Both the position numbers and the translations under genes were made by a program. 64,000 nt of DNA from an uncultured Succinivibrio sp. (GTDB taxonomy: Bacteria; Pseudomonadota; Gammaproteobacteria; Enterobacterales; Succinivibrionaceae), in contig CACZXZ010000001.1 of the NCBI GenBank assembly GCA_902785325.1, positions 52,860 through 116,859 of the forward strand, read 5' to 3'. The notes below the pieces were generated by a model, which was not told the origin of the DNA, ran no database searches, and worked only from the letters and a program-made list of their open reading frames with translations. Positions within the stretch are counted from its first letter, which is position 1; each line of letters starts with the position of its first letter. This document shows, piece after piece, positions 28,467 to 36,794 of this stretch.

Positions 28467-30989
28467 ATGGATACTCAAGCAAAGCAAATAAAGAAACTAC
28501 TTTCACAAAAAACAGCTCCTAAAGGAGATCTTAAAGTAGATTTTCGAGTAGCTTTATATGTGGTAGTAGCTTTATACCAATTAGATTTTTCTAATCCAAG
28601 AAACTTTGGCATGTGCGCTCACTTTTTATCCAAAGTTGGATTTGAAGGTGATGTTAGCAAATTTAGTAAAAAAGATTATTTGCAAACTATAGACGATTTA
28701 GTTGCTAAAGGATCACTATTAAAGGTAGGCAATAGCAGTATTTATGCAGCTCCTTGTGATATCAAAGTAATTACCACAAAAGTAAAAGCCAAACTTGAGC
28801 CTACTTTATCTTTAGGTGGAGATAAAGTTTATTTTTACTACCTAGAAGATGAGGAAGGTAAAGAATATAGCTTATCTACTGATGTCGTGTTATTACCAAA
28901 TGATGTGGTAGAGGCAAGTTTAAGTGTTAACTCAGATAAAGCCTTTGTAAATAAGATTGTTAAAGCAAGACAATGTGTTTTAGGTAGACTAATGCTTCTT
29001 GGTAATACCGCAAAGCTAATTGCCGATGAACCTAATTTGTCAGCACTAACTTTTACCTTTGATAAAAAGGCAGATCTTGGGGAAGCTAAAGCTGGTGATG
29101 TAATCATCGCTCAAATTACCAAAAGAAAGACTAACAACTCTTTTTCTGTAGTAACAAGAGAAGTGGTTAAAGACATTGGTAACTTAAATAACATTATTGT
29201 AATGTCTGTATTACGTAACGATATTCCTTATACCTGGCCTGACAATTTCAATAGAGTGCTTGCAAGAGTCCCAACAGAGGTTAAAGCCTCTGAAGCAAAG
29301 GGCAGAGTAGATTTACGTAAAGTTCCATTAGTAACAATCGATGGTGAGGATGCAAGAGACTTTGACGATGCTGTATATTGTCAAAAGGAAGGTAAAGGTT
29401 GGAGATTATTTGTATCTATCGCCGATGTATCCTACTACGTAAAGCCAAATTCTGCTTTAGATCATGAAGCGGTAAATCGTTGCAATAGCTGTTATTTCCC
29501 AAATTTTGTAATTCCAATGTTGCCTGAAAAACTATCTAACGGTATTTGCTCTTTAAATCCTGACGTAGATAGATTGTGTATGACCTGTGAGATGGTAATT
29601 TCACATTTAGGAACCATTGAAAGCTACAAGTTCTATCCTGCTATTATGAGATCTCATGCCCGTCTAACTTATACTGAAGCTTGGCAGATGATTAAGGAGG
29701 GAACTGCTAAGTTTGAGGAGCATAAAGCTGTAATTGAACACGTAAAAGAGCTTTATAACCTATATCAAGCCTTTAAGAAAGCTCGTATCAATCGTGGTGG
29801 TATCAGTATTGAATCTGACGAATTACACTTTGTGTTTGATGAGCATATGGACATTCAAGGTGTAGCTCCACTTGAGAGAAACGATGCTCACAAGTTAATT
29901 GAAGAATGTATGATTGCAGCTAACGTAGCCGCTGCTTGCTTTGTTAGTGAAAATGACTACAAGACTTTGTATCGTGTTCACGCAAAGCCAATGGAGAAGA
30001 AACTTGAATTTTTAATCAATCAATTAGCAAAATTTGGCTTAAATCTTCGTGGTGGTGATAGTCCAACCTCAAAAGATTATATGTTGCTAGCAGATGCAGT
30101 TGAAAACCGTGAAGACGCTAAGATCATCAATAATTTAATCTTAAGAAGTATGTCAAAGGCTGAGTACTCACCAGACAATATCGGTCACTTTGGTTTAGCT
30201 TTAGAGAAATATGCTCACTTTACCTCACCAATTAGACGTTATGCTGATTTACAGTTACATCGTGTAATTAAATTCATTTTAGAAAAACAACAAAAACGCG
30301 ATTGGGGTAAAATTGGTGCCCGTTCTTATACTAAGCCAGAGCTTGTGGCATTAGGTACTAAGTGTACTGATAGAGAAATTGCAGCAGCTAACGCTGAAAG
30401 AGAAGTAGACGCAAGTTTAGCCTGTGTTTACATGGAAAAATTCATAGGTCAAACAGTAGAAGGTACTATTACAGGTTGTACAAGTTTTGGTCTGTTTGTA
30501 TACCTTGATAACTTCGGTGTGGATGGTATGGTTTATGTAGGTAGCTTTGATTCTTACATGACCTATAATGAAAAAGATCAGTCACTAGTTTCTGATAGAG
30601 GTCAAGTATACAGCATTGGCAAGAAGATTAAGGTGGTGGTAACTTCTGTAAACCATGAAGAGCGTAAGGTTTTATTAGCTCCTGCTAACATGGTAAGCAA
30701 AGGTGAATTAAATAACCTTAAGAAGACTTGTCAATATGCACTTGATAAGCGCAACAAGATCAAAGAAAATACTAAGACTCAAGATAAAGAGACTATCCTA
30801 AATAGTTTATCTGATATTGCTACTGCAAAAGATGCAAATGAGCAAGATCAGGTAGTAAAAAAGCGTAATTACGGTAGTTTAATGACCAGTCCATTTGGTG
30901 AGGAATTTAATAGTTCTGCTATGGATATGGATGATATTGGTGTTTTCAGAAAGAAGAGCAAGAAAAAATCATTTAGAAAAGGTAAGTAA
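28467..30989 (+). CDS. rnr: Ribonuclease R
   Basis: About 840 residues from the ATG at 28467, which has AGAAGG seven bases upstream; other in-frame starts at 28443 (TTG) and 28461 (ATG) are less well placed. It has an N-terminal winged helix, cold-shock domains, the RNB catalytic domain with the aspartate cluster in DGEDARDFDDAVY, an S1 domain (TITGCTSFGLFVYLDN), and a Lys-rich tail ending in RKKSKKKSFRKGK. It is a 3'-5' exoribonuclease that degrades structured RNA. rnr followed directly by rlmB is the E. coli order. Confidence 0.95.
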   Translation: MDTQAKQIKKLLSQKTAPKGDLKVDFRVALYVVVALYQLDFSNPRNFGMCAHFLSKVGFEGDVSKFSKKDYLQTIDDLVAKGSLLKVGNSSIYAAPCDIKVITTKVKAKLEPTLSLGGDKVYFYYLEDEEGKEYSLSTDVVLLPNDVVEASLSVNSDKAFVNKIVKARQCVLGRLMLLGNTAKLIADEPNLSALTFTFDKKADLGEAKAGDVIIAQITKRKTNNSFSVVTREVVKDIGNLNNIIVMSVLRNDIPYTWPDNFNRVLARVPTEVKASEAKGRVDLRKVPLVTIDGEDARDFDDAVYCQKEGKGWRLFVSIADVSYYVKPNSALDHEAVNRCNSCYFPNFVIPMLPEKLSNGICSLNPDVDRLCMTCEMVISHLGTIESYKFYPAIMRSHARLTYTEAWQMIKEGTAKFEEHKAVIEHVKELYNLYQAFKKARINRGGISIESDELHFVFDEHMDIQGVAPLERNDAHKLIEECMIAANVAAACFVSENDYKTLYRVHAKPMEKKLEFLINQLAKFGLNLRGGDSPTSKDYMLLADAVENREDAKIINNLILRSMSKAEYSPDNIGHFGLALEKYAHFTSPIRRYADLQLHRVIKFILEKQQKRDWGKIGARSYTKPELVALGTKCTDREIAAANAEREVDASLACVYMEKFIGQTVEGTITGCTSFGLFVYLDNFGVDGMVYVGSFDSYMTYNEKDQSLVSDRGQVYSIGKKIKVVVTSVNHEERKVLLAPANMVSKGELNNLKKTCQYALDKRNKIKENTKTQDKETILNSLSDIATAKDANEQDQVVKKRNYGSLMTSPFGEEFNSSAMDMDDIGVFRKKSKKKSFRKGK

Positions 30990-30992
30990 AGC

Positions 30993-31766
30993 ATGTTTGT
31001 AAGTCAAAAGAAGAATAAAGCTCGCGAAATTATTTATGGTATCAATGCAGCTATTACTGCTATTGAAACTACCCCAGAGAAGATCTTAGCTGCTTGGGTT
31101 GTAAAGGGACGTGAGGATGATAAGCGTATTAAGCAGATTGAGGCAATGCTTGCTAATATCGGCATTAGAGCTCAAGTTGCAATGCGTCACAGCCTAGATG
31201 AGAAAACTGAAAACGGTGTTCATCAAGGCATTGTTCTTGAGGTTGTTGCAACTCCTCCTAAAGATGAGCACTTTTTAGAAGAGTACTTAGAGAAGAAAAA
31301 TGGTGAGCGCCAATTATATTTAATCCTAGATGGCGTAACCGATCCTAGAAATCTTGGTGCAGCCATGAGAAGTGCTTGGGCAGCTGGTGCTGATGCTTTA
31401 ATTGTACCAAAGGACAAGTCAGCTTCTTTAACCCCTGTTGCAAGAAAGACCGCCGATGGTGCTGCTGAGCACGTACCTTTTGTTGCCGTAACAAATCTTG
31501 CTCGTACTATTGAGCTTTTAAAAGAGCACAATGTTGAGGTAGTAGGTTTAGCTGGTGAAACCAAAGATTCTATCTATGACTATGATTTCCAAAAGGCCAC
31601 AGCTATTGTAATGGGCTCTGAGGAGTCTGGTATGCGCCATTTAACTAGAGAAAAGTGCGATGCTATCGTAAAGATCCCTATGGCAAAAGGCGTTGAATCT
31701 TTAAATGTTTCTGTTGCTGCTGGTATTGCCATGTACGAAGTAGTACGTCAATTCTTAAAGAAATAA
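30993..31766 (+). CDS. rlmB: 23S rRNA (guanosine-2251-2'-O)-methyltransferase RlmB
   Basis: 257 residues. An N-terminal substrate-binding domain (IIYGINAAITAIE) is followed by a SPOUT/TrmH domain with three motifs: DGVTDPRNLGAAMRSAWAAG, VMGSEESGM, and SLNVSVAAGIAMYE, the trefoil-knot AdoMet site. It methylates G2251 in the ribosomal P loop. It starts 3 bp after rnr and ends the operon. Confidence 0.95.
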   Translation: MFVSQKKNKAREIIYGINAAITAIETTPEKILAAWVVKGREDDKRIKQIEAMLANIGIRAQVAMRHSLDEKTENGVHQGIVLEVVATPPKDEHFLEEYLEKKNGERQLYLILDGVTDPRNLGAAMRSAWAAGADALIVPKDKSASLTPVARKTADGAAEHVPFVAVTNLARTIELLKEHNVEVVGLAGETKDSIYDYDFQKATAIVMGSEESGMRHLTREKCDAIVKIPMAKGVESLNVSVAAGIAMYEVVRQFLKK

Positions 31767-31775
31767 AAAAACTCT

Positions 31776-31801
31776 TTGCTAGCACCTATGAGTGCTAGCA
31801 A
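31776..31801 (+). terminator. Hairpin at the end of the rnr-rlmB operon
   Basis: Perfect 10-bp arms TTGCTAGCAC and GTGCTAGCAA with a 6-nt loop, 10 bp after rlmB. The 3' flank is only weakly T-rich. Confidence 0.55.
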
Positions 31802-31861
31802 CTTGTCCTTCCTAAATGTTGCTATCAATTCCAAAATTCTTGATAAAAATCAAAAAAAAGA

Positions 31862-31889
31862 TTGCTATTAGCTTTGATAAGCGTATAAT
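31862..31889 (+). promoter_or_regulatory. Sigma-70 promoter of the rpsF operon
   Basis: TTGCTA, 16 bp, TATAAT. Transcription would start near 31897 and give a leader of about 87 nt. Confidence 0.65.
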
Positions 31890-31933
31890 ATACGCACTCA
31901 GTCATGTAGCTTAAAAACTACATTCGTCTCCTT

Positions 31934-31983
31934 GTCTGATAATTTGACTGGTTTATCAGACTTTTACCGTAAGGGGCATTTTA
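31934..31983 (+). promoter_or_regulatory. Structured rpsF leader, candidate S6:S18 autoregulatory element
   Basis: A stem TCTGATAA/TTATCAGA is followed by a small hairpin with CCG in its loop (TTA-CCG-TAA) that leads into the AAGGGG ribosome-binding site. A CCG presented next to a stem near the rpsF start is the recognisable element of the S6:S18 leader known from other bacteria. Assignment is by position and this short motif only. Confidence 0.35.
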
Positions 31984-32403
31984 ATGCGTAACTACGAAAT
32001 CGTTTTCTTGGTTCACCCAGATCAGACTGATCAGGTTCCAGGAATGATCGAGCGCTATAAGGGCGAGATCGAAAAAGCTGGTGGTAAGATCCACCGTCTA
32101 GAGAACTGGGGTCGTCGTCAATTGGCTTACCCAATTCAAAAAGTTCACAAGGCAACCTACGTTCTAATGAACGTTGAAGCTGAACAAGAAGTTATCGATA
32201 CTATCGAAACTAACTTCCGTTTCAATGATGCTATTATCCGTAATCTAATCATCCGTACTAACGAGCCAGTTACTGAGCAATCACCTATGATGAAAGCTCG
32301 TGATGAGCGTCGTTCACGTGATGAGGATGTTGAGCGTCAAGTTTTAAAGTCTGAAGATGAAGCTGTTGAAGCTGAAGATTTAGCAGAAGCTGATGCACAA
32401 TAA
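31984..32403 (+). CDS. rpsF: Small ribosomal subunit protein bS6
   Basis: 139 residues. It opens with [25 protein letters not shown], which is unmistakable for bS6, and contains [13 protein letters not shown]. The C-terminal tail is acidic with many Glu, as in enterobacteria, where S6 is glutamylated. First gene of rpsF-rpsR-rplI. Confidence 0.97.
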   Translation: MRNYEIVFLVHPDQTDQVPGMIERYKGEIEKAGGKIHRLENWGRRQLAYPIQKVHKATYVLMNVEAEQEVIDTIETNFRFNDAIIRNLIIRTNEPVTEQSPMMKARDERRSRDEDVERQVLKSEDEAVEAEDLAEADAQ

Positions 32404-32414
32404 GGAGAAATAAT

Positions 32415-32645
32415 ATGGCTCATTACTATCACCGTCGTAAGTTCTGCCGTTTCACTGCAGAAGGCGTTACTGAGATTGATTACAAAGATGTAGCTTTATT
32501 AAAGAACTATGTTACCGAGTCAGGTAAGATCGTTCCAAGCCGCATCACTGGCACAAGCGCTAAGTATCAGCGTCAATTAGCAACCGCTATCAAGCGTGCT
32601 CGCTTCTTGGCTCTTTTACCTTACACCGACCTACAAAGCCGCTAA
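32415..32645 (+). CDS. rpsR: Small ribosomal subunit protein bS18
   Basis: 76 residues, standard size. [11 protein letters not shown] at the N-terminus and [19 protein letters not shown] are bS18 hallmarks. The gene follows rpsF after 11 bp; the replication-restart gene priB, which sits between them in many gammaproteobacteria, is missing. Confidence 0.97.
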   Translation: MAHYYHRRKFCRFTAEGVTEIDYKDVALLKNYVTESGKIVPSRITGTSAKYQRQLATAIKRARFLALLPYTDLQSR

Positions 32646-32658
32646 TTAGGAGCTTACA

Positions 32659-33111
32659 ATGGAAGTTATTCTATTAGACAAAATTGGCCGTTTAGGCGGT
32701 CTAGGTGACAAGGTTAAAGTACGTAACGGTTATGCTCGTAACTACTTATTACCTTTAAAGAAAGCTGTTCTTGCAACTAAAGAAAACTTAGCTAAGTTTG
32801 AAGCTGAGCGTGCTCAGTTCGAGGCTAAGATTGCTGCTGAGTTAAAGGCTGCTCAAGATCGTGCTGATAAGTTAAATGCTATCGGCAAGTTCGAGATTGC
32901 TGCTCAAGCTGGCGATGAAGGCAAGCTATTCGGTTCAGTTGGTACTCGTGATATCGCTGAAGCTGCTATCAAGGCTGGTGTAGATTTACACAAGTCAGAA
33001 GTACGTTTACCAGATGGTGTACTTCGTTCTGTTGGCGACTTCGATATCGAAGTTCAACTACACCCTGATGTAAAGACCACTATCGTTGTTTCAATCGTTC
33101 CAGAGAAATAA
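32659..33111 (+). CDS. rplI: Large ribosomal subunit protein bL9
   Basis: 150 residues. The N-terminal domain has [19 protein letters not shown] and [10 protein letters not shown], then a long connecting helix rich in Glu, Ala and Lys, then a C-terminal domain. Last gene of the operon, followed by a strong terminator. Confidence 0.97.
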   Translation: MEVILLDKIGRLGGLGDKVKVRNGYARNYLLPLKKAVLATKENLAKFEAERAQFEAKIAAELKAAQDRADKLNAIGKFEIAAQAGDEGKLFGSVGTRDIAEAAIKAGVDLHKSEVRLPDGVLRSVGDFDIEVQLHPDVKTTIVVSIVPEK

Positions 33112-33130
33112 TTAGTGTTCTTTATCTGAG

Positions 33131-33157
33131 AAAAACGGAGCGCTGCTCCGTTTTTTT
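33131..33157 (+). terminator. Terminator of the rpsF-rpsR-rplI operon
   Basis: Arms ACGGAGC and GCTCCGT with a GCT loop, A-run before and seven T after. The last T is directly next to the ATG of the first dam gene. Confidence 0.85.
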
Positions 33158-33988
33158 ATGGATCTTAATATGCTGTTACAACCTCTATTAAAATGGGCTG
33201 GCGGTAAACGCCAATTGTTAGGTGAACTTATTCGTCATTTACCTTCCCATTATGATCGTTATTGTGAGCCTTTCTTTGGTGGTGGTGCTTTAATGTTTGA
33301 GCTAACCCCAGCATGTGCTCTTATCAATGACATCAATCAGGATCTAATCAATTTCTATATTCAGTTAAAGAAGCATCCTGACAAGCTTTTACAGATCTTG
33401 AATTCCTTTGAAGTTTCAAAAGAAGCTTATCTTGAAATCAGAAATGCAGATAGAGATGTAGAAAACTTTGCTAAATTAAGTCCCATTTATAAAGCAGCAA
33501 GAACCTTCTATTTAAATCGTTATTGTTTTAATGGTTTATATAGAGTTAATAAGAAAGGTTTTTTTAACGTTCCTTTTAATAACGCTAAAAAACAGTACGA
33601 TTTACCAATTGATTTATATTACGGTATTAGTAACTATCTAAATGAGCACGATATTACTATTACCTCCAAAAACTATTTAAAGCTTGAAAAAGAATTTAAA
33701 GAAGGGGATTTTGTCTACTTCGATCCTCCTTATGATTTAGTTGAGAAATATAGTTTTACAGACTATTCAAACTCTAGCTTTAAAACTCAAGAGCAAATAG
33801 AGTTAAAGCAACTATGTGACAGACTTTCAGAAAAGAACATCAAGTTCATGTTGTCTAATAGTGCTACGGATTTTATAAAAGAACTCTACAAAGATTACAA
33901 TGTAAACATTGTTTCTGCCACTAGAATTATCAATTCAAAAGTTTCAGGTCGTGGCGCAGTTGAAGAAGTAATTGTGACCAACTACTAA
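33158..33988 (+). CDS. dam: Dam-type DNA adenine-N6 methyltransferase 1 (DpnM-like)
   Basis: 276 residues of the D12 class. The AdoMet motif is KWAGGKRQLLGEL (residues 12-24), then EPFFGGGALMFEL, the shared CFNGLYRVNKKGFFN, and the catalytic DPPY in VYFDPPYD. The end EEVIVTNY resembles DpnM/Dam proteins, which methylate A in GATC. The ATG at 33158 abuts a terminator T tract and has no ribosome-binding site; an ATG at 33170 is an alternative, so expression may rely on read-through. There is no restriction endonuclease next to it that I recognise. Confidence 0.88.
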   Translation: MDLNMLLQPLLKWAGGKRQLLGELIRHLPSHYDRYCEPFFGGGALMFELTPACALINDINQDLINFYIQLKKHPDKLLQILNSFEVSKEAYLEIRNADRDVENFAKLSPIYKAARTFYLNRYCFNGLYRVNKKGFFNVPFNNAKKQYDLPIDLYYGISNYLNEHDITITSKNYLKLEKEFKEGDFVYFDPPYDLVEKYSFTDYSNSSFKTQEQIELKQLCDRLSEKNIKFMLSNSATDFIKELYKDYNVNIVSATRIINSKVSGRGAVEEVIVTNY

Positions 33989-34042
33989 CCTTTAATCTAC
34001 ACAATTGCAGGCAAATTGCTTAAAATATTCTTGAGGTGTTGC

Positions 34043-34912
34043 ATGCAACAATCTAATCAAATCGAGAACTTAAAGCCATTTGTAAAATGGGTAGGCGGTA
34101 AATCTAGCAGTGTTAACCGTCTACTTGAGCTTATGCCAGAGCATATTGATACTTATGTTGAGCCTTTTGTGGGCTCTGGTGCATTGTTCTTTGCTGTAAA
34201 TTTTAAAAAAGCGATTATCAATGATGTAAACGAAGAGCTTATCAATACTTACAAGGTAATAAAAGACAATGTAGGCGCTTTAGAGTTCTTTTTAAGTTCT
34301 CTTATTTATGACAAACAGTTGTATGACACTATAAGAGCTTGGGATAGAGATCCTCACTATAAAAATAGACCAAAAGAGGATAGGGCAGGTCGCTTTATCT
34401 ATCTTATGAAAACCTGTTTTAATGGTTTGTATCGCGTGAATAAGAAAGGCTTTTTCAACACACCTTTTGGTAAGTACACCTCTCCTTTAATCTGCGATAC
34501 TAAGACCTTAAATGCCTGCAGTAAATACCTAAATGAGCATGAGGTTACCATTCTCAATGGTGATTATCAAAAGATTTTATCCTATCTAAATCAAGACTGT
34601 TTTGTATATCTTGATCCGCCATACTATCCAATATCAAAGACCGCCAACTTCACACAATTTCAAAAGGAGAATTTTAAAGAGGATTCACAATATCAGCTTT
34701 TTGAGTTTTGCAAAGAACTTCACAAGCGTGGTATTAAGTTTATGCTCTCTAATTCAGATGTACCTGAAATTCGTAATTTGTATCAGGATTTTGATATCCA
34801 CGTAATTGAGGTTAGCCGTAAGGTAAACTCTAATACAGCCAAGAGAAACGCTGTCAATGAGCTTGCAATTATCAATTATGATAAAGATTCTGGTGAGATC
34901 TTGTCGAGCTAA
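34043..34912 (+). CDS. Dam-type DNA adenine-N6 methyltransferase 2
   Basis: 289 residues from the ATG at 34043, which has a TTGAGG site; an upstream TTG extension adds a Cys-rich leader and is rejected. D12-class motifs: VKWVGGKSSSVNRLL, EPFVGSGALFF, CFNGLYRVNKKGFFNTPFGKY, and DPPY in VYLDPPYYPIS. It shares several blocks with methylase 1 but is clearly diverged, so these are ancient paralogues or separate acquisitions rather than a recent duplication. A GATC-like target is likely but not proven. Its 3' end is partly repeated 1.86 kb downstream. Confidence 0.87.
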   Translation: MQQSNQIENLKPFVKWVGGKSSSVNRLLELMPEHIDTYVEPFVGSGALFFAVNFKKAIINDVNEELINTYKVIKDNVGALEFFLSSLIYDKQLYDTIRAWDRDPHYKNRPKEDRAGRFIYLMKTCFNGLYRVNKKGFFNTPFGKYTSPLICDTKTLNACSKYLNEHEVTILNGDYQKILSYLNQDCFVYLDPPYYPISKTANFTQFQKENFKEDSQYQLFEFCKELHKRGIKFMLSNSDVPEIRNLYQDFDIHVIEVSRKVNSNTAKRNAVNELAIINYDKDSGEILSS

Positions 34913-35020
34913 TATTCGATATTTGGAAATTGTTAAAAGTTAAAAATTTCAAAAATAATTATAAAAGCCATTTTGTTGCTAAAATATCTACAATAAATGA
35001 TGTCGAAGGTTGAATATGTT

Positions 35021-36685
35021 ATGGTTGCAGATTTAAATAAATTACCTAACGGTATAAGTGATTTTGATACTCTAAGAAAAGAGCAGAGAATATATGTAGA
35101 TAAAACAGATCTTATCTATAAAATTGCTTCTAACAATGCGCAGCCAATCTTTTTTTCTCGTCCAAGACGTTTTGGCAAAAGCCTACTGGTCTCCACTTTT
35201 GAATGTTTGTTTTTAAGAAAATTAGAGCTTTTTAAAGGCTTAAAAATAGAGCCATTATGGAAAGATACTAAACAGTATTGCGTACTACACTTAGACTTTT
35301 CTGCTATGGATTTTACAAGTGTAGAAGAATTTAAAAAAGCCTTTAATAATGATTTAGATGTATTTATTTCAAGACATAAGCTTGTTCTTAATAGAGATGC
35401 TGGTGAATCTGTAAGCGAAAAGTTTATTGGTATCTGCGATGCTGTAGGCGATAAAAAGCTAGTATTGCTTATCGATGAGTATGATGCTCCGCTTACAGCC
35501 TTTATGAATAACAAGGAGCAGTTTGAGAAGGCAAGAACCATCTTAAGCTCTTTTTATCAAGCTGTTAAAAGTCGTTATAAAGCAGTGCGTTTTATGTTCA
35601 TTACAGGTATTACAAGATATTCAAATACTAGTATCTTTAGTGCCTTTAATAATTTACTAGATTTATCCTTAAATCCTGCTTATGGAGCTTTGCTTGGTTA
35701 TACTCAATCTGAAATAGATACTTATTTTAAAGAATACTTAGAAGCTGCTGCCAAGGTCCTTAATACTACTTACGAGGATGTAAGTAAAAACTTAAAAGAG
35801 CACTATGACGGATATTGTTTTGAGAGAAAAGCAAAAGTTCATGTTTACAATACCTGGTCTGTAATTAACTTTTTATATGATGTAGCAGACTCCTCGTGCT
35901 TCTCCTCTTACTGGGGAGCAAGTGGTGCATACACAAGCCTTGTAAATAATTATCTAAAAGATTTTAAAAATTGTAATAAAACTAAAACATTGTCTTTAGA
36001 ATTACTTGAAAGGTTAAAAGAATTAGATGATGGCATCGTAGTTCAATTTGACGCTATCAATAGAGCCTCTAATCCTATGGATATGGAGCCTGTGGTTATG
36101 ATGTACCAAGCAGGTTACCTAACCATTAAAAAAACTGTTGGTCCAAATGCCGCAAGATTTGGTATCCCTAATTTAGAGTTACAGTCTTATTTGTATCAAA
36201 ACTTTTACGATAGCGTCATCAAAAACACACTAAACCGTGAAAGCCCAATTCTAAAAATTAATATTGATATTTTGGCAGAGGCTTTAATTGAACATGATTC
36301 AAAGTGCATTTTAGAAAGTATTGATTTCATGGTAAAAGGCATACCAACAGATACTAAAATCTTTAATGATGAGAATAGCTTAAGAGAAATCATCTACCGT
36401 GAGTTTTTAATCCTAGGCGCTAATGTAGATAGAGAGTGTCTGTCCGGCTCTGGTAGAGCAGATATCATTGTAAAATCAGATATAAACTATTACGTGTTTG
36501 AGCTTAAACTCTACAGAGAAGGTGACAACCTAGATAACTTAATGTCAAAAGCAATAGAGCAAGTAGAAAATCGTAACTACGGCATTGATAGATTTAAAAA
36601 GAACCTCTATCGCTATGTAGTGATTATTTCTAAAGAGCAAAAACAAGTAATTAAAACTTTTGAGCTACCAAGTATAGAGCTTTAA
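35021..36685 (+). CDS. AAA-ATPase-like / PD-(D/E)XK nuclease-like protein
   Basis: About 554 residues from the ATG at 35021; in-frame ATGs at 34997 and 35000 are possible. It has the opening typical of a large family in gut anaerobes: LPNGISDFDTLRKEQRIYVDKTDLIY, truncated here to show DFDTL...VDKT. The P-loop is atypical, RPRRFGKS rather than GxxxxGKS, and a Walker-B-like LLIDEYDAPL follows. The C-terminal 80 residues hold a PD-(D/E)XK core: GRADIIV, then FELKL. Family members are common, often multicopy and of unknown function; a defence or mobile role is only suspected. It sits between two copies of a dam 3' end. Confidence 0.82.
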   Translation: MVADLNKLPNGISDFDTLRKEQRIYVDKTDLIYKIASNNAQPIFFSRPRRFGKSLLVSTFECLFLRKLELFKGLKIEPLWKDTKQYCVLHLDFSAMDFTSVEEFKKAFNNDLDVFISRHKLVLNRDAGESVSEKFIGICDAVGDKKLVLLIDEYDAPLTAFMNNKEQFEKARTILSSFYQAVKSRYKAVRFMFITGITRYSNTSIFSAFNNLLDLSLNPAYGALLGYTQSEIDTYFKEYLEAAAKVLNTTYEDVSKNLKEHYDGYCFERKAKVHVYNTWSVINFLYDVADSSCFSSYWGASGAYTSLVNNYLKDFKNCNKTKTLSLELLERLKELDDGIVVQFDAINRASNPMDMEPVVMMYQAGYLTIKKTVGPNAARFGIPNLELQSYLYQNFYDSVIKNTLNRESPILKINIDILAEALIEHDSKCILESIDFMVKGIPTDTKIFNDENSLREIIYREFLILGANVDRECLSGSGRADIIVKSDINYYVFELKLYREGDNLDNLMSKAIEQVENRNYGIDRFKKNLYRYVVIISKEQKQVIKTFELPSIEL

Positions 36686-36770
36686 CTTCAATAGATGCAA
36701 AACAAAGCTTGTAAGGACACTTGCAATTATCAATTGTGATAAAGCTTTAGGTAAGCTACTTAAGATCTAG
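36684..36770 (+). pseudogene. Decayed copy of the 3' end of Dam-type methylase 2
   Basis: This segment aligns without gaps to the last 87 bp of methylase 2 (34826-34912), including the stop codon. By hand count about 58 of 87 positions match, with a core of 24/25 (CTTGCAATTATCAATT...). The encoded tail LAIINCDKALGKLL parallels LAIINYDKDSGEIL. It begins inside the stop codon of the AAA/PD-(D/E)XK gene. No start, motif or upstream body remains, so it is a remnant. Confidence 0.75.
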
Positions 36771-36788
36771 CCAAAGCTAGATCTTAAG
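36759..36788. terminator. Perfect 12-bp inverted repeat between convergent genes
   Basis: Arms CTTAAGATCTAG and CTAGATCTTAAG flank a CCAAAG loop. It lies between the dam remnant and the end of sanA. There is no T tract on either side, so it may be a factor-assisted terminator. Confidence 0.4.
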
Positions 36789-36794
36789 CAAAGA

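Noticed and set aside
33158-36685. The dam pair and AAA/PD-(D/E)XK gene as a classical restriction-modification system
   Set aside because: The PD-(D/E)XK family involved is widespread without methylases, and the dam remnant behind it points to insertion rather than a co-evolved system.
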